This document shows, piece by piece, positions 33,830 through 46,098 of a stretch of 64,000 bases of DNA. The translations under genes and the position numbers were made by a program. Source of the stretch: Thermoplasmata archaeon (lineage in GTDB: Archaea > Thermoplasmatota > Thermoplasmata > Lutacidiplasmatales > SKW197). Within the stretch, counting starts at the first letter, position 1; each line of letters opens with the position of its first letter. The stretch lies in NCBI GenBank assembly GCA_026414225.1, contig JAOAJK010000007.1:21851-85850 (forward strand), written 5' to 3'. Under the pieces are notes generated by a model, which searched no databases, was not told the origin of the DNA, and saw only the letters and a list, made by a program, of their open reading frames with translations.

Positions 33830-35032
33830 TCACTTTCTGAGATGTCTATGACAGAGCATGAAGGCGTCAATTCCTGCCCTCACTTCATCCCTCAAATTGT
33901 TTCCATAAACATTCCTCGTGCCGATAAACAGGTTCCTCAGCGGGGTCTGGGGCAGCTTTCTGTAGGTGGGCAAAGGCACATCCTGAACCATATGCTCAAC
34001 CGTCTCCACATTTGACCAGAAATTGGGATATGCTCTGGCCATCACCACCCTGAATTTTCTGACGATATTCTCCAGATTCTCAGGATTTTTATCGGTTCCG
34101 GTGAAATACCTCCAGTAGGTGATCATCCTTCCCCCAGCTTCAATGCCTCCGTTGGCGGGCGAGAATCCGAGCAGGGGCGCATCCTCAAACACGAGCGGGG
34201 CTCCGGTTTCAGCAATCTTCTCCTTCAACACAATCTTTACATCGAGGCACTTGGTTCGGAGCCCTGCAAACTCCTCAATCAGCGGGTGCTTCCAGTCTTT
34301 CATGAGGGATGCTAGTTCGTAGGGCTCCGTGCTCATCACAAAAAACTTTGCCTCTATGTTATTCTCGCCCAGAAACGCGGCAATCGCCCTATCATTCTCA
34401 GCGCTTACCATGTTACAATCCGCTTCATAAACCACGCCCTCGTGTTCTGTGTACACATCTTTGAGTTCCCTGAGGAACTGCTCGATTCCAGGTTTGACAG
34501 TATATATATCAGGATACGCCTTCCTTAAACCCATGACCGAACTGAAAAATGTAATGGCATCTACACCGCCCCACGCGACTTCAGTGGCAAAATTCCCGAG
34601 CGCAAGAAGATATCTCGCAGTTAATTCGTTAAAGTTCAGCGTTTCAATGAGGTCCCTTGCAGTGCAAACCCCGACCTTTGCGGGATCTACCCGGTTCAAT
34701 TTAAAAAGGTCAACCGCAGTTCTGAACCTTGCGGGAAAGGGGAGGTAACTGTAGAGGAGCAGCTGCCCCAGCGATACAGGCAATCGGTAGGTCCGGTGGT
34801 CTTTATAAACAAAGAAACCCTTGATCCTTCCAGCTCTCGCTGAGAGTTGAAGCACTTCCGCTAGCTCAAACAGGGGTTTGGTAGGTCCAAGCCAGAGGTT
34901 CCCAATCTCGTAAAACCTTTGCCTGGGCTTCCGCACAAAGCCCACATTGATTCCCTTCTTTGCCAGAAGTGCAGCCGTGATATGGGCAGAGAGCGTATCC
35001 CCAATTACAATAACCTCATGTTCAATCATCAC
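33830..35032 (-). CDS. FAD-dependent oxidoreductase-like protein (phytoene-desaturase/Rab-GDI type fold)
   Basis: A 400-residue protein. The N-terminal EVIVIGDTLSAHITAALLAKKG occupies the place of a dinucleotide-binding beta-alpha-beta unit, but the usual G-x-G-x-x-G is altered (G-D-T-L-S-A). The later NLFIGTRNVYGNNLRDEVRAGIDAF matches the C-terminal FAD-contact motif of NAD(P)/FAD amine-oxidase-like proteins. The substrate is unknown and the altered loop leaves doubt about dinucleotide binding. It converges on the 7TM-DUF835 gene and follows the CheF-like gene's neighbourhood on the minus strand. Confidence 0.65.
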   Translation of the reverse strand: MMIEHEVIVIGDTLSAHITAALLAKKGINVGFVRKPRQRFYEIGNLWLGPTKPLFELAEVLQLSARAGRIKGFFVYKDHRTYRLPVSLGQLLLYSYLPFPARFRTAVDLFKLNRVDPAKVGVCTARDLIETLNFNELTARYLLALGNFATEVAWGGVDAITFFSSVMGLRKAYPDIYTVKPGIEQFLRELKDVYTEHEGVVYEADCNMVSAENDRAIAAFLGENNIEAKFFVMSTEPYELASLMKDWKHPLIEEFAGLRTKCLDVKIVLKEKIAETGAPLVFEDAPLLGFSPANGGIEAGGRMITYWRYFTGTDKNPENLENIVRKFRVVMARAYPNFWSNVETVEHMVQDVPLPTYRKLPQTPLRNLFIGTRNVYGNNLRDEVRAGIDAFMLCHRHLRK

Positions 35033-35088
35033 CGCTCACCAGGTGCCAGATGTATATGTCAACCCCCAGAACTTCGGTGAAGGGTTCT

Positions 35089-36369
35089 TCATTCCCGAAT
35101 CCTCTTCCAGGATTCTTCAAACAATCTTTTGAACTCCGGGTCCAGGGCGATTCTCGGGTCTATCTTTTCGGTGTGCCACGGTGGCGGGAAATCCTCCCAC
35201 TTCTCAATTCCGTAGTGTTCAGTGTATCTCAGGAAAATTTTTCCATTTTCAGAGAGGCGATTGTCCTTCACGAGCTTCAATTCCTCGTAAAATTTTACCA
35301 GACCTTCATCTACTTCCTTTCCCGTGTCAATCTTTATCAGATTTTCTGCATCCTCCATACTCAAGATTGTGAGATAGAGGTTCAGGGGCTGAAGTTCCAC
35401 ACGGAATCTGCACTCCTTTTTTCCCTCGCTCACGCATCCAGTTTCTTCAACACTTGCAGAAATCCCGAAACACTCCGAGAAAACCCTGTATAAGAAGTGG
35501 CTCAGCACAAAGCATGACTTGGAACCCCTGGGTGCAATGTAGATTTCAGGCACAGCGTTGTTCTCGACCGCTATAACAAGCTTGAACGGCGTAAACTCCT
35601 CAATACTTATGTCTCCGACACCCATTTTCTTAATGTAATATTTCAGAAAATCGAACAGTTCAGATTTCTCCGGGTTCTCAAAGAATTTGCGGAGTTCCTT
35701 TCTTGGCACCCTCATCGTCTTGATAAAATGCCGCATTTTGGCCTCGAGAACTATGCTCATTCCGAACATCCTTGCTGCATCCGGAAATGTGAATTGAGAT
35801 CTGGCCTGGGTCTCAGAGATCGCAGAGGTCTCCCGCTCTTTCAAAAATTTTATCCCTTTCGGTGTGAGGTTGCTTTCCTCATCAATGTACCCCTTCCGCT
35901 GAAGGGCCCCGAGTGCGTCCTTCAGTTCGTTTCCGAAGGTGGCCAGCAGGAATTCCTGGGTCTTTTTGTTCCGCACATTCAGGTAGAGGAGGAGCACGAG
36001 CCCGCGTTCCACCTGCGTTAATGGCTGTTCCACCTTTGTCTCCTTTCCACTCATCACGATGAGCGCACATCGCAGTGCAGAAACCAGGAGTTCTGGACCG
36101 CGGAGAAGGGCATATCCGTATTCCCCTTTTTTTGTCGAGTACCCGATTGCAATGCATCCCTTTCTCACACGGATTTCCCGTGTCTCGGGGATTGCACGGA
36201 TCTCTGTTATGCTCTCTATCGGTATGATCGCATGTTTTTGCTCAAATGTGAATATGAGTTCCTTGCTAGTGAGGGTAAATGTAGCATCAATCCAGCCACT
36301 ATCTACATATTCTGGGCTCTCACGGTATGGAATCACCTCGAGGTTAAGCACTCCCAGTTTCTCTCGCAT
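35089..36369 (-). CDS. CheF-like PH/winged-helix protein with C-terminal V4R-like domain
   Basis: A 426-residue soluble protein. Residues about 10-130 resemble the PH-like beta domain of archaeal CheF (IDATFTLTSKELIFTFEQKHAIIPIESITEI), and about 140-195 a winged helix (VERGLVLLLYLNVRNKKTQEF ... ALQRKGYI ... LTPKGIKFL). Residues about 205-335 look like a V4R small-molecule-binding domain, including the expected Cys pair near its end (GCVSEGKKECRFRVE). CheF links the chemotaxis system to the archaellum switch; no che or arl gene is in this window, so a different signalling role is possible. Confidence 0.6.
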   Translation of the reverse strand: MREKLGVLNLEVIPYRESPEYVDSGWIDATFTLTSKELIFTFEQKHAIIPIESITEIRAIPETREIRVRKGCIAIGYSTKKGEYGYALLRGPELLVSALRCALIVMSGKETKVEQPLTQVERGLVLLLYLNVRNKKTQEFLLATFGNELKDALGALQRKGYIDEESNLTPKGIKFLKERETSAISETQARSQFTFPDAARMFGMSIVLEAKMRHFIKTMRVPRKELRKFFENPEKSELFDFLKYYIKKMGVGDISIEEFTPFKLVIAVENNAVPEIYIAPRGSKSCFVLSHFLYRVFSECFGISASVEETGCVSEGKKECRFRVELQPLNLYLTILSMEDAENLIKIDTGKEVDEGLVKFYEELKLVKDNRLSENGKIFLRYTEHYGIEKWEDFPPPWHTEKIDPRIALDPEFKRLFEESWKRIRE

Positions 36370-36494
36370 GATATTTACCTCTCTTACATTATACAGGGTG
36401 AAAGAACTCCAAGAATTTAAAAATTACCTCTTCCGATGGCGGTTTCCAAAAAGATTAAATCCAATGGCGATAATGTGGGAAGAGCTGTGATTGA

Positions 36495-37682
36495 ATGCAG
36501 GCCGTAATTCTTGCTGCGGGATACGGAAAGAGGTTGTGGCCGTTCTCTGAAGAACTTCCAAAGCCAATGCTTCCCATCGCAAACAAGCCACTGATGGAAC
36601 ATCTCGTAGATGCACTTGCAGCAAACAACATAAGGGATATTATTATTGTTGTGGGATATAAGAAAGAACGGATTTTAAGTTATTTTCAGGATGGAAAGAA
36701 GTGGGAAGCGAGCATAAGGTATGTTGTCCAGAACCAGCAACTGGGCACTGCCCATGCACTTTACCAGGCACGGAATCTGGTAAAAGAGGAGTTCCTGATT
36801 CTACCTGGCGATAACTTGGTTCTCCCGAGTGCGATCGCGAGCATAAAGGATACGAAAGGAAATGCGGTCCTTCTCACAGAGTCCGAGGATCCTTCCGAAT
36901 ATGGGGTTGCGTATGTTTCAGGCAAGATTCTCAAAACAATCGTGGAAAAGCCAGCAATGCCTGACTACAACATAATAAGCACCTCAATCTTCAAATTTGA
37001 TCCGAGCGTTTTTGATGAAATAGAACGATGCCTGGCAGTCAGCAAGTATGAATTGAGCGACCTCATAAGAGAATGTGCGGTCAAACGGGAAATCTCTGCG
37101 ATTACCATGTCAAGTATCTGGAAGGATGTGATGTATCCGTGGTCTATCGTGGATGTCAATGCAATGGCTGTATCCCAGATAAGGGAAAGAATCGCGGGTA
37201 CGGTGGACAGCGAGGCGAAAATCCGTGGAAAGGTCAGTATAGGCGAGGACACCGTGATTCATCCGGGCACTTGCATTAACGGTCCAGTGATAATCGGTTC
37301 CGGCTCCGAAATAGGCCCCTCTGCGGTAATTTATCCATGCACTTCAATCGGCAACAATGTCAAAATTGCACCTTTCTCGGTGATTGAAAACACGGTAATA
37401 ATGGATAACTCCGCAATAGGGCCGCACTCCACACTTCAGTCATGCGTGATTGGAGAAGGCACAACTGTTGAGTCAGAACTCAAGGCACTGGCAGGGGATT
37501 CTACTGTGGAAGTTGAGGGCAAGCTCGTTAAAATCAAACACGCGGGCGGAATCTTAGGCGCCAGATGCATTGTGCAGCATGGGGTTTTCATGAAGCCGGG
37601 AACTACAGTCGGTAACGACTGCAGGATTCACCCCAATGCGGTGATATCAGGCAGAGTTCCCTCCAGGGCAGTGGTGATGTGA
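36495..37682 (+). CDS. Bifunctional sugar-1-phosphate nucleotidylyltransferase/acyltransferase (GlmU-like)
   Basis: A 395-residue protein. Residues 1-225 form a nucleotidyltransferase domain opening with the signature MQAVILAAGYGKRLWP and containing LPGDNLV and VEKP. The C-terminal half is a left-handed beta-helix with hexapeptide repeats (IGEDTVIHPGTCINGPVIIGSGSEIGPSAVIYPCTSIG). This matches archaeal enzymes that acetylate glucosamine-1-phosphate and form UDP-GlcNAc. The next gene, glmS, supplies glucosamine-6-phosphate and starts 1 nt after this stop. Confidence 0.9.
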   Translation: MQAVILAAGYGKRLWPFSEELPKPMLPIANKPLMEHLVDALAANNIRDIIIVVGYKKERILSYFQDGKKWEASIRYVVQNQQLGTAHALYQARNLVKEEFLILPGDNLVLPSAIASIKDTKGNAVLLTESEDPSEYGVAYVSGKILKTIVEKPAMPDYNIISTSIFKFDPSVFDEIERCLAVSKYELSDLIRECAVKREISAITMSSIWKDVMYPWSIVDVNAMAVSQIRERIAGTVDSEAKIRGKVSIGEDTVIHPGTCINGPVIIGSGSEIGPSAVIYPCTSIGNNVKIAPFSVIENTVIMDNSAIGPHSTLQSCVIGEGTTVESELKALAGDSTVEVEGKLVKIKHAGGILGARCIVQHGVFMKPGTTVGNDCRIHPNAVISGRVPSRAVVM

Positions 37683-37683
37683 G

Positions 37684-39474
37684 ATGTGTGGAATAATTGG
37701 TTATGTTGGAAGAAATAACTGCATGCCAATAATCTTCGATATGCTTAAGCGCCTGGAGTACAGGGGCTATGATTCCGCTGGCATCTCTGTAATTTCAGAT
37801 TCCAACCTTTACCTGATGAAGGACAAGGGCACGGTGGATGCTCTCAGAAGTGTTGTGGAGTTTGTTGATTGCAGCATCGGAATCGGACACACACGCTGGG
37901 CCACATGCGGTGCGCCGCTGAAGCACAATGCCCATCCATTCCTTGACTGCAAGAAGGAGCTGGCTCTTGCACACAATGGAATAATCGAAAACTACAGGGA
38001 ATTGAAGGATGGCTTGATGCGGGAAGGGCATGTATTCTCCTCAGAGACAGACTCCGAGGTGATCGTGCACCTGATTGAAAAATACTACACGGGCAGCAAT
38101 TTGATTGAGGCCGTGAGAACAGCACTGGGGCAGGTGAGGGGGAGCTATGCGATTGTCGTGCTGGATAGACGGAATAAAAAAATCGTCGGGGCGAGACATG
38201 AAAGCCCGCTCGTGCTCGGCATCGGGAAAAACGAGATATTCCTCTCATCAGACATTCCCGGCTTTCTCAGGCATACAAACAAAGTTGTGTATCTGAACGA
38301 TAACGAGATGGTTGAAATTTCGCACGGCGGTTATTCCGTTTATGATTTCAGTGGACACACTCTTCAGAAAGAGGTAAAAGAGATCCAGTGGACCATAGAA
38401 GATGCGGAGAAGGGAGGATTTGAGCATTACATGCTGAAGGAAATCTACGAGATTCCCAGGGCAGTTCAGGACACATTGCGAAGCCGCGTTGATGCCAGCA
38501 TCCTAGAAATTGATTTTAACGATTTTGAGCGGATTCTCTTGATCGGTTGTGGAACCTCATACCATGCTGCCCTCTACGGCAAATACCTGTTTGAGAATTT
38601 GCTGAAGGTGCCAACCCATGCTGAAATCTCATCGGAAGTCCGAAATTCCACACTTGCAATGTCTGACACGCTTGCGTTTTTCATCACCCAGAGCGGCGAA
38701 ACTGCGGATACGCTTGCTGCAGCCAGAAATCTAAGGCGGCTGGGGGCCACCACATGTGCAATCACAAATGTGGTTGGAAGTTCCATAACAAGAGAAACCG
38801 ATGCTGTCTTCTACACCCACGCAGGTCCGGAGATAAGCGTCGCCGCCACCAAGACCTTTGTGTCCCAGATTACTGCTCTCTACATGCTTGCTGCCAGTGT
38901 CGGTGAAGTAAGGGGCGAAATTTCAGCCAGCGTGAAAACGGACCTCCGGAACGCGCTCCGCGTGCTCCCGTCGGAACTCCAAAAGGTTCTCGATAATGCT
39001 GAACCCGTGAAAAATGTGAGTAGAGAACTTGCAAAATATGAAAATGCCTTTTACATCGGAAGGGGCTACAATTATCCTATTGCCCTCGAAGGTGCCCTGA
39101 AACTGAAAGAAATTTCCTACATTCACGCAGAGGGTTATCCTGCGGGGGAGCTCAAACATGGTCCCCTCGCCCTTCTCTGCGAGAAGGTGCCAGTTGTAGC
39201 AATCGCGACATACGATGAACTTTATCCAAAAATGATTGGAAATATTGCAGAGGTGAAGGCCAGAAATTCACCGGTGATTCTTTTCTCAACTGAAAACCAT
39301 CCTGAGGCAAACGAACTTGCCGACTTTGTTGTGGAGATTCCAGAAAACCACCAGATAATCACGCCTGCAATCACGGTGACCGCGCTCCAGCTGATGGCAT
39401 ATTATGTGGCGAAGGAGCGGAACTGCCCGATTGACAAACCGAGGAACCTTGCGAAAAGCGTTACAGTGGAGTGA
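37684..39474 (+). CDS. glmS: Glutamine-fructose-6-phosphate aminotransferase
   Basis: A 596-residue enzyme that makes glucosamine-6-phosphate from fructose-6-phosphate and glutamine. It starts MCGIIGYVG, with the catalytic N-terminal cysteine exposed after Met removal. The glutaminase domain (about 1-225) contains GHTRWATCG and AHNGIIENY. Two SIS sugar-isomerase domains follow (about 280-420 and 450-590), and the family ending NLAKSVTVE is intact. Length is normal. Confidence 0.97.
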   Translation: MCGIIGYVGRNNCMPIIFDMLKRLEYRGYDSAGISVISDSNLYLMKDKGTVDALRSVVEFVDCSIGIGHTRWATCGAPLKHNAHPFLDCKKELALAHNGIIENYRELKDGLMREGHVFSSETDSEVIVHLIEKYYTGSNLIEAVRTALGQVRGSYAIVVLDRRNKKIVGARHESPLVLGIGKNEIFLSSDIPGFLRHTNKVVYLNDNEMVEISHGGYSVYDFSGHTLQKEVKEIQWTIEDAEKGGFEHYMLKEIYEIPRAVQDTLRSRVDASILEIDFNDFERILLIGCGTSYHAALYGKYLFENLLKVPTHAEISSEVRNSTLAMSDTLAFFITQSGETADTLAAARNLRRLGATTCAITNVVGSSITRETDAVFYTHAGPEISVAATKTFVSQITALYMLAASVGEVRGEISASVKTDLRNALRVLPSELQKVLDNAEPVKNVSRELAKYENAFYIGRGYNYPIALEGALKLKEISYIHAEGYPAGELKHGPLALLCEKVPVVAIATYDELYPKMIGNIAEVKARNSPVILFSTENHPEANELADFVVEIPENHQIITPAITVTALQLMAYYVAKERNCPIDKPRNLAKSVTVE

Positions 39475-39510
39475 TGCATTCGCTGGGACGCATGCCAGAT
39501 ATGAAAAGTG

Positions 39511-39539
39511 AAACTTTAAATACAAGTTCTTATATAACT
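39511..39539 (+). promoter_or_regulatory. rRNA promoter region upstream of 23S
   Basis: Two close TATA-like elements, ACTTTAAATAC (about 39513-39523) and CTTATATAAC (about 39529-39538), lie about 120-150 nt before the predicted 23S 5' end and about 90-115 nt before the processing repeat. Their spacing after glmS shows that the rRNA has its own promoter. Confidence 0.55.
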
Positions 39540-39626
39540 TATTCCTGCTCATTTATGATGCACTCTTGGACGAAAGTTCAAGGGGAAGATGGTGAAGACG
39601 AAAACTCGTCGGTGATACCGCTCATA

Positions 39627-39651
39627 GGCATGTGGGACTGGACTGTTGGCA
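39627..39651. repeat. Left arm of the 23S rRNA processing stem
   Basis: Starts GGCATGTGGGACTGG and ends TTGGCA. It is complementary, with interruptions, to the right arm at 42582-42606 (GGGACTG pairs with CAGTCCC, TGGCA with TGCCA), leaving unpaired bases in the middle of the helix. This is what an archaeal precursor stem cut by the tRNA-splicing endonuclease (bulge-helix-bulge) would look like, though the exact bulges were not resolved by eye. Confidence 0.7.
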
Positions 39652-39661
39652 GATGTGTCGC

Positions 39662-42566
<2,905 letters not shown>

Positions 42567-42581
42567 CAAGCGATGCATTTG

Positions 42582-42606
42582 CCAGTCAAACAGTCCCATG
42601 TGCCTT
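42582..42606. repeat. Right arm of the 23S rRNA processing stem
   Basis: Reads TGCCAGTCAAACAGTCCC followed by ATGTGCC, and pairs with the left arm at 39627-39651 to enclose the whole 23S gene. A T-rich stretch just after it (CCTTTTAATTACATGTTTTAC) may terminate the transcript. Confidence 0.7.
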
Positions 42607-42704
42607 TAATTACATGTTTTACTTCGGAAATATCTCTTGAGAATACAGGGGCGATACTATGCCCGCAACGAGTGTTATAACAAAGTGTTTTAAAAAAGGA
42701 AGGA

Positions 42705-43808
42705 TTAATGGCCTTTTAGCTTTCTCAACCTTTCTCCGTAAACATCCATAAACTTCCCTTCTTTTATTGCCTCTCTAATCTGAGCCATGAATTTTTCCAT
42801 ATAGGCGATGTTGTGGATTGAGGCAAGCCGCATCCCTAAGCTATCATTCTCCCGGAGATAATGGGTCACCTGCGAGCATGTATAGTTCTTGCATGTGTAA
42901 CATTCACAACCCTGCTCGAGCGGTGCAAGGCTCTGCAATGTCTCCATGTTGCCCACATTGTATTTCCCGTTCATGCCAAAGATGGTTCTGTGCCTTGCAT
43001 TCCTTGTCGGAAAAGCGCTATCAAAAACATCTATACCGTTTGCCACGGCCAGCAAAATCTCGTCTTCGGAACCGACTCCCATCAGATACCTCGGCTTGCT
43101 TTCATCAATGAATTTTACGGTTTTTTCAAGAATTTTGTGGGTCCAGTCCTTCGGTTCCCCAATGGAGAGTCCTCCAATCCCGTACCCATCCAGGTCGAGT
43201 TTTGCCAGAGCCCTGGTGCATTTCTCCCGCAATTCGATGCTGAAGCCACCCTGCACGATGCCGAAGAGAAGGGCATTCCCGCTAAAAACGCTTTTTGCAA
43301 TTTCTGCCCATTCAACAGTGTGCCTTACTGCATCTTCGACCTTTTTCTCCGGTGCGTTCCAGGCAGGACAGTGGTCAAGGACCATGTTCACATCCGAGCC
43401 AAGTTTTTTCTGAATCTCTATAGCCAGCTCCGGCGTGAATTCGATTTTCTTTCCAGTGTCCGGTGTTTTGAATATCACACCCTTATCCGTGATTTTATAA
43501 CTGAAATTTCTCACGAGCTGGAAACCGCCACTATCTGTAAACAGCGTTCTCTCCCATCTCAGAAATTTATGCAATCCCCCGTGTTTCTCGATCACGGCTA
43601 AACCGGGCCGCATGTAAAGATGGAGAGCATTCGATATCAGCGCATCAACATTGCACATTTTCAGATCTTCACTCGAGAGTGCCTTTACAAATCCCTTCGT
43701 AGCCACCGGCAGGAAACACGGGGTTTCTACCGTTCCGTGTGATCCAACGAGTTTGCCAGCCCTTGCCTCAGAGCCAGGGTCCTTGGCAGTAATTGAAAAG
43801 TGGTCCAT
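42705..43808 (-). CDS. tgt: tRNA-guanine transglycosylase, bacterial (queuine) type
   Basis: The ATG at 43808 gives 367 residues, the length of bacterial Tgt; the reading frame stays open further upstream but that part is low-complexity antisense of the beta-helix gene. The catalytic residues are present: Asp92 in TDSGGFQ, Asp145 and Cys147 in VLDHCP (Cys favours preQ1-type substrates), and the nucleophile Asp263 in VFDSAFPTRNARH. Zinc ligands are C301, C303, C306 (CECYTC) and H332. The GGLSIGEP segment and overall order follow the bacterial enzyme, and the archaeosine-type C-terminal domains with PUA are absent. The enzyme exchanges guanine in tRNA for a 7-deazaguanine. Confidence 0.9.
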   Translation of the reverse strand: MDHFSITAKDPGSEARAGKLVGSHGTVETPCFLPVATKGFVKALSSEDLKMCNVDALISNALHLYMRPGLAVIEKHGGLHKFLRWERTLFTDSGGFQLVRNFSYKITDKGVIFKTPDTGKKIEFTPELAIEIQKKLGSDVNMVLDHCPAWNAPEKKVEDAVRHTVEWAEIAKSVFSGNALLFGIVQGGFSIELREKCTRALAKLDLDGYGIGGLSIGEPKDWTHKILEKTVKFIDESKPRYLMGVGSEDEILLAVANGIDVFDSAFPTRNARHRTIFGMNGKYNVGNMETLQSLAPLEQGCECYTCKNYTCSQVTHYLRENDSLGMRLASIHNIAYMEKFMAQIREAIKEGKFMDVYGERLRKLKGH

Positions 43809-43878
43809 GGGATGGGTTAAGTTTTCTTTGAATATAACGGTTGTTCCAGTTTTTGCGGAGAAAAAAAAAAGAGAGATT

Positions 43879-46098
43879 TTATTCCCTGCGTCTCCCCGCG
43901 ATGCCGCAGATGCTGGAGAGGGCGAGCAAACCCGACCCAATCGCCGCAAGTCCAGATAATTCCACCACTGGATACATGTCATATGCGCCTGCACCGCCCT
44001 CAATCGGGTAGGCACCAGCACTGCCCCAGCCATTGCCATCCCAGTTGCTCCAGTAATTTCCTTCCTTCGCAACATTGTCGTGCCAGTAGTTCCCCCCCAC
44101 CTCATCGTAAGCCTGGCAGTTCCCGTTTGCACCTCTGGTTGCACCGTTGTTGCCGATGAAGTTGTTGTGAATAATGTGGTTGGATGTGGACATATCAGTA
44201 ACCGAAACCCCGTGTTTTTTATTGTTATAAAACCAGTTGAGAGAAATGTTGTTGTTAGTTGAACGATGGAGGCAGATTCCGTTGGAATTGCCTGACACAT
44301 TGTTTTCGGTAAATGTATTGGAGTTAGAGTAATACATTAGATAGATGCCATTTTCGGAGTTGTTCGACACGGTATTCATCATGACCGCATGGTTTGTTGA
44401 GGTGTAGAGCACAAGCCCGTAATAGTAGTTTCCGCTGAAATTATTGCTGGAGATATTGTTGTAGTTTGAGAACTGGATAAATGCACCATCATAATTGTTA
44501 TAGCCAGTATTTGAGGTTATGGTGTTCCAGTGCGACATGGATAGGTAAATTCCATAGTTGTTCCCAGAAACCGTATTTGCATCTATCGTTGTATTGGATG
44601 TGGATGAGAGGGAAATTCCATATGTGTTGCTGTTCGCGTTATTGGAGGTAACTGTCAGATTGTCCGATGAGCCGAGATATAGCCCAGATGCAGAATTACT
44701 GTTTGCGGTACAGAACGCAACAGTACCATTCCTCGAGGAATAAAGATAAATTCCGTGGGCATTACCTGTTGCTGTATTGTTGAGAATGGTATGGTCATCT
44801 AAGTAATAGAGGGCAATTCCATGCTGCGAATTTGCATTTGCAGTATTGTTCAGCACCGCGGTCTTCGCAGAGCCGCCGTAAATGTATACTCCTCTTATTG
44901 ACCCAGTGCAAATGTTGTTCTCGATTTTTCCATTTTGCACATTGCTCAGGGCAATTGCGGCACCAAAGGGAGCCACGCCAATGGCAGTCGCACCCTGGAG
45001 TGCACAGTTTCTTATTGTAAAGTAGCAGGTTGTGTTCTCAATCCAGATACAGTAACTTCCACTGGCACCGTCAATATCATACCCTTCGATGATGTACGGG
45101 TTATTTTCTGTTCCATCACCAGGCCAGCCCTCGGTTGCCACCTGATTTGCAAAATCCGCATTCCCGTTTATATGGATTGGAGCATGTGGTGTGCCCTTTG
45201 GATTCATGGCCGCAACCACACTCCAGGAATCCGTTTTTGCATTCGGATAAAGTCCGGACACTGATGACCTGGCATTCTCGGTCTGCAACGCACTGTCAAC
45301 CCCGCACTCCTTGTTCTGCCAGTCGATCATGTAGAAGTAAACCGCATACCTCTCCGTGGCACCGAGCACACCCTTTCCAGCCATCGTTTCCAGTTGCTTC
45401 CCGTTGGTGGCAGCGGCGACGCTCTCGCCAATGTTCCAGGTCCACTCCTGCTGGACAACACCAGCAAACAGAAGCACCCTGCTCGCCTCAATCTTCCCGT
45501 TTTTACCGATAACCTCAATCGCCCTATCAGCGCCAACCGCAAAGTTTGCGGAGGGCCTGAACCCGCTCGAGGGATTGTTATCTATGTCCACGAACACATA
45601 CGCCACATCCCTTCCGTTTGCGTTGGGGATTGCGGTTTCCCGCTGGTTTGCCACATAAACTGGATTTTCTGATGGTACCTCAACGATGTATCTGCCATCG
45701 CCTGCAAGCAAATTCCCATACACCTTCGCATAAAACGCCACATTCTTTCCCGTTTCTACGGTCGCATCCTCCGCTATGTGTATGTTTTCCGGCAGGCGCG
45801 TATCCCTTGCCTTCGTGGTCTTATCCACGCCATGCCAGTCGTCGAACATACCATCAATCTTTATCGGACCGGTACTGCTACCCTGCAGGGTTAAGACGGC
45901 GGCAACACCCACCGCAACCACGGTGAACAAAACTCCAATACAAACTTTACCATAACTCCTGCCTTTGACGGTCCCTGTTCTGCATCCATTCAAGTCACCA
46001 CTCTGGAAACCGTTGGTCAGACCATGCCTGTTTTCCTGGAAGTTTCCTCTTGCACTCTGGTACGCCATTCCCTTTGTAGTTTTGCTTCTCAACTTCAT
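43879..46098 (-). CDS. Surface protein with CBM9-like domain and NosD-type parallel beta-helix
   Basis: A 739-residue exported protein. A basic cytoplasmic stretch of about 50 residues precedes one hydrophobic helix (about 52-70), then IKIDGMFDDWHGV starts a CBM9/DOMON-like beta-sandwich domain (about 75-300). Residues about 315-660 are a right-handed beta-helix of NosD type with short Asn-rich coils such as NNTATGNAHGIYLYSSRN repeated every 22-24 residues. A second hydrophobic segment (about 712-732) and a GRRRE tail end the protein. There are numerous N-x-S/T sequons. It may bind or process polysaccharide; no catalytic residues were identified. A TATA box lies near 46126-46137. Confidence 0.82.
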   Translation of the reverse strand: MKLRSKTTKGMAYQSARGNFQENRHGLTNGFQSGDLNGCRTGTVKGRSYGKVCIGVLFTVVAVGVAAVLTLQGSSTGPIKIDGMFDDWHGVDKTTKARDTRLPENIHIAEDATVETGKNVAFYAKVYGNLLAGDGRYIVEVPSENPVYVANQRETAIPNANGRDVAYVFVDIDNNPSSGFRPSANFAVGADRAIEVIGKNGKIEASRVLLFAGVVQQEWTWNIGESVAAATNGKQLETMAGKGVLGATERYAVYFYMIDWQNKECGVDSALQTENARSSVSGLYPNAKTDSWSVVAAMNPKGTPHAPIHINGNADFANQVATEGWPGDGTENNPYIIEGYDIDGASGSYCIWIENTTCYFTIRNCALQGATAIGVAPFGAAIALSNVQNGKIENNICTGSIRGVYIYGGSAKTAVLNNTANANSQHGIALYYLDDHTILNNTATGNAHGIYLYSSRNGTVAFCTANSNSASGLYLGSSDNLTVTSNNANSNTYGISLSSTSNTTIDANTVSGNNYGIYLSMSHWNTITSNTGYNNYDGAFIQFSNYNNISSNNFSGNYYYGLVLYTSTNHAVMMNTVSNNSENGIYLMYYSNSNTFTENNVSGNSNGICLHRSTNNNISLNWFYNNKKHGVSVTDMSTSNHIIHNNFIGNNGATRGANGNCQAYDEVGGNYWHDNVAKEGNYWSNWDGNGWGSAGAYPIEGGAGAYDMYPVVELSGLAAIGSGLLALSSICGIAGRRRE

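Noticed and set aside
42582-42606. Possible intrinsic terminator after the 23S gene
   Set aside because: The sequence pairs with the arm upstream of 23S rather than forming a local hairpin, so it is better explained as a processing stem.
43809-44300. Extra 164 residues at the N-terminus of the transglycosylase frame
   Set aside because: The segment is low-complexity Thr-rich sequence that is the C-terminal coding part of the beta-helix gene read in another frame on the same strand; bacterial Tgt starts at the equivalent of 43808.
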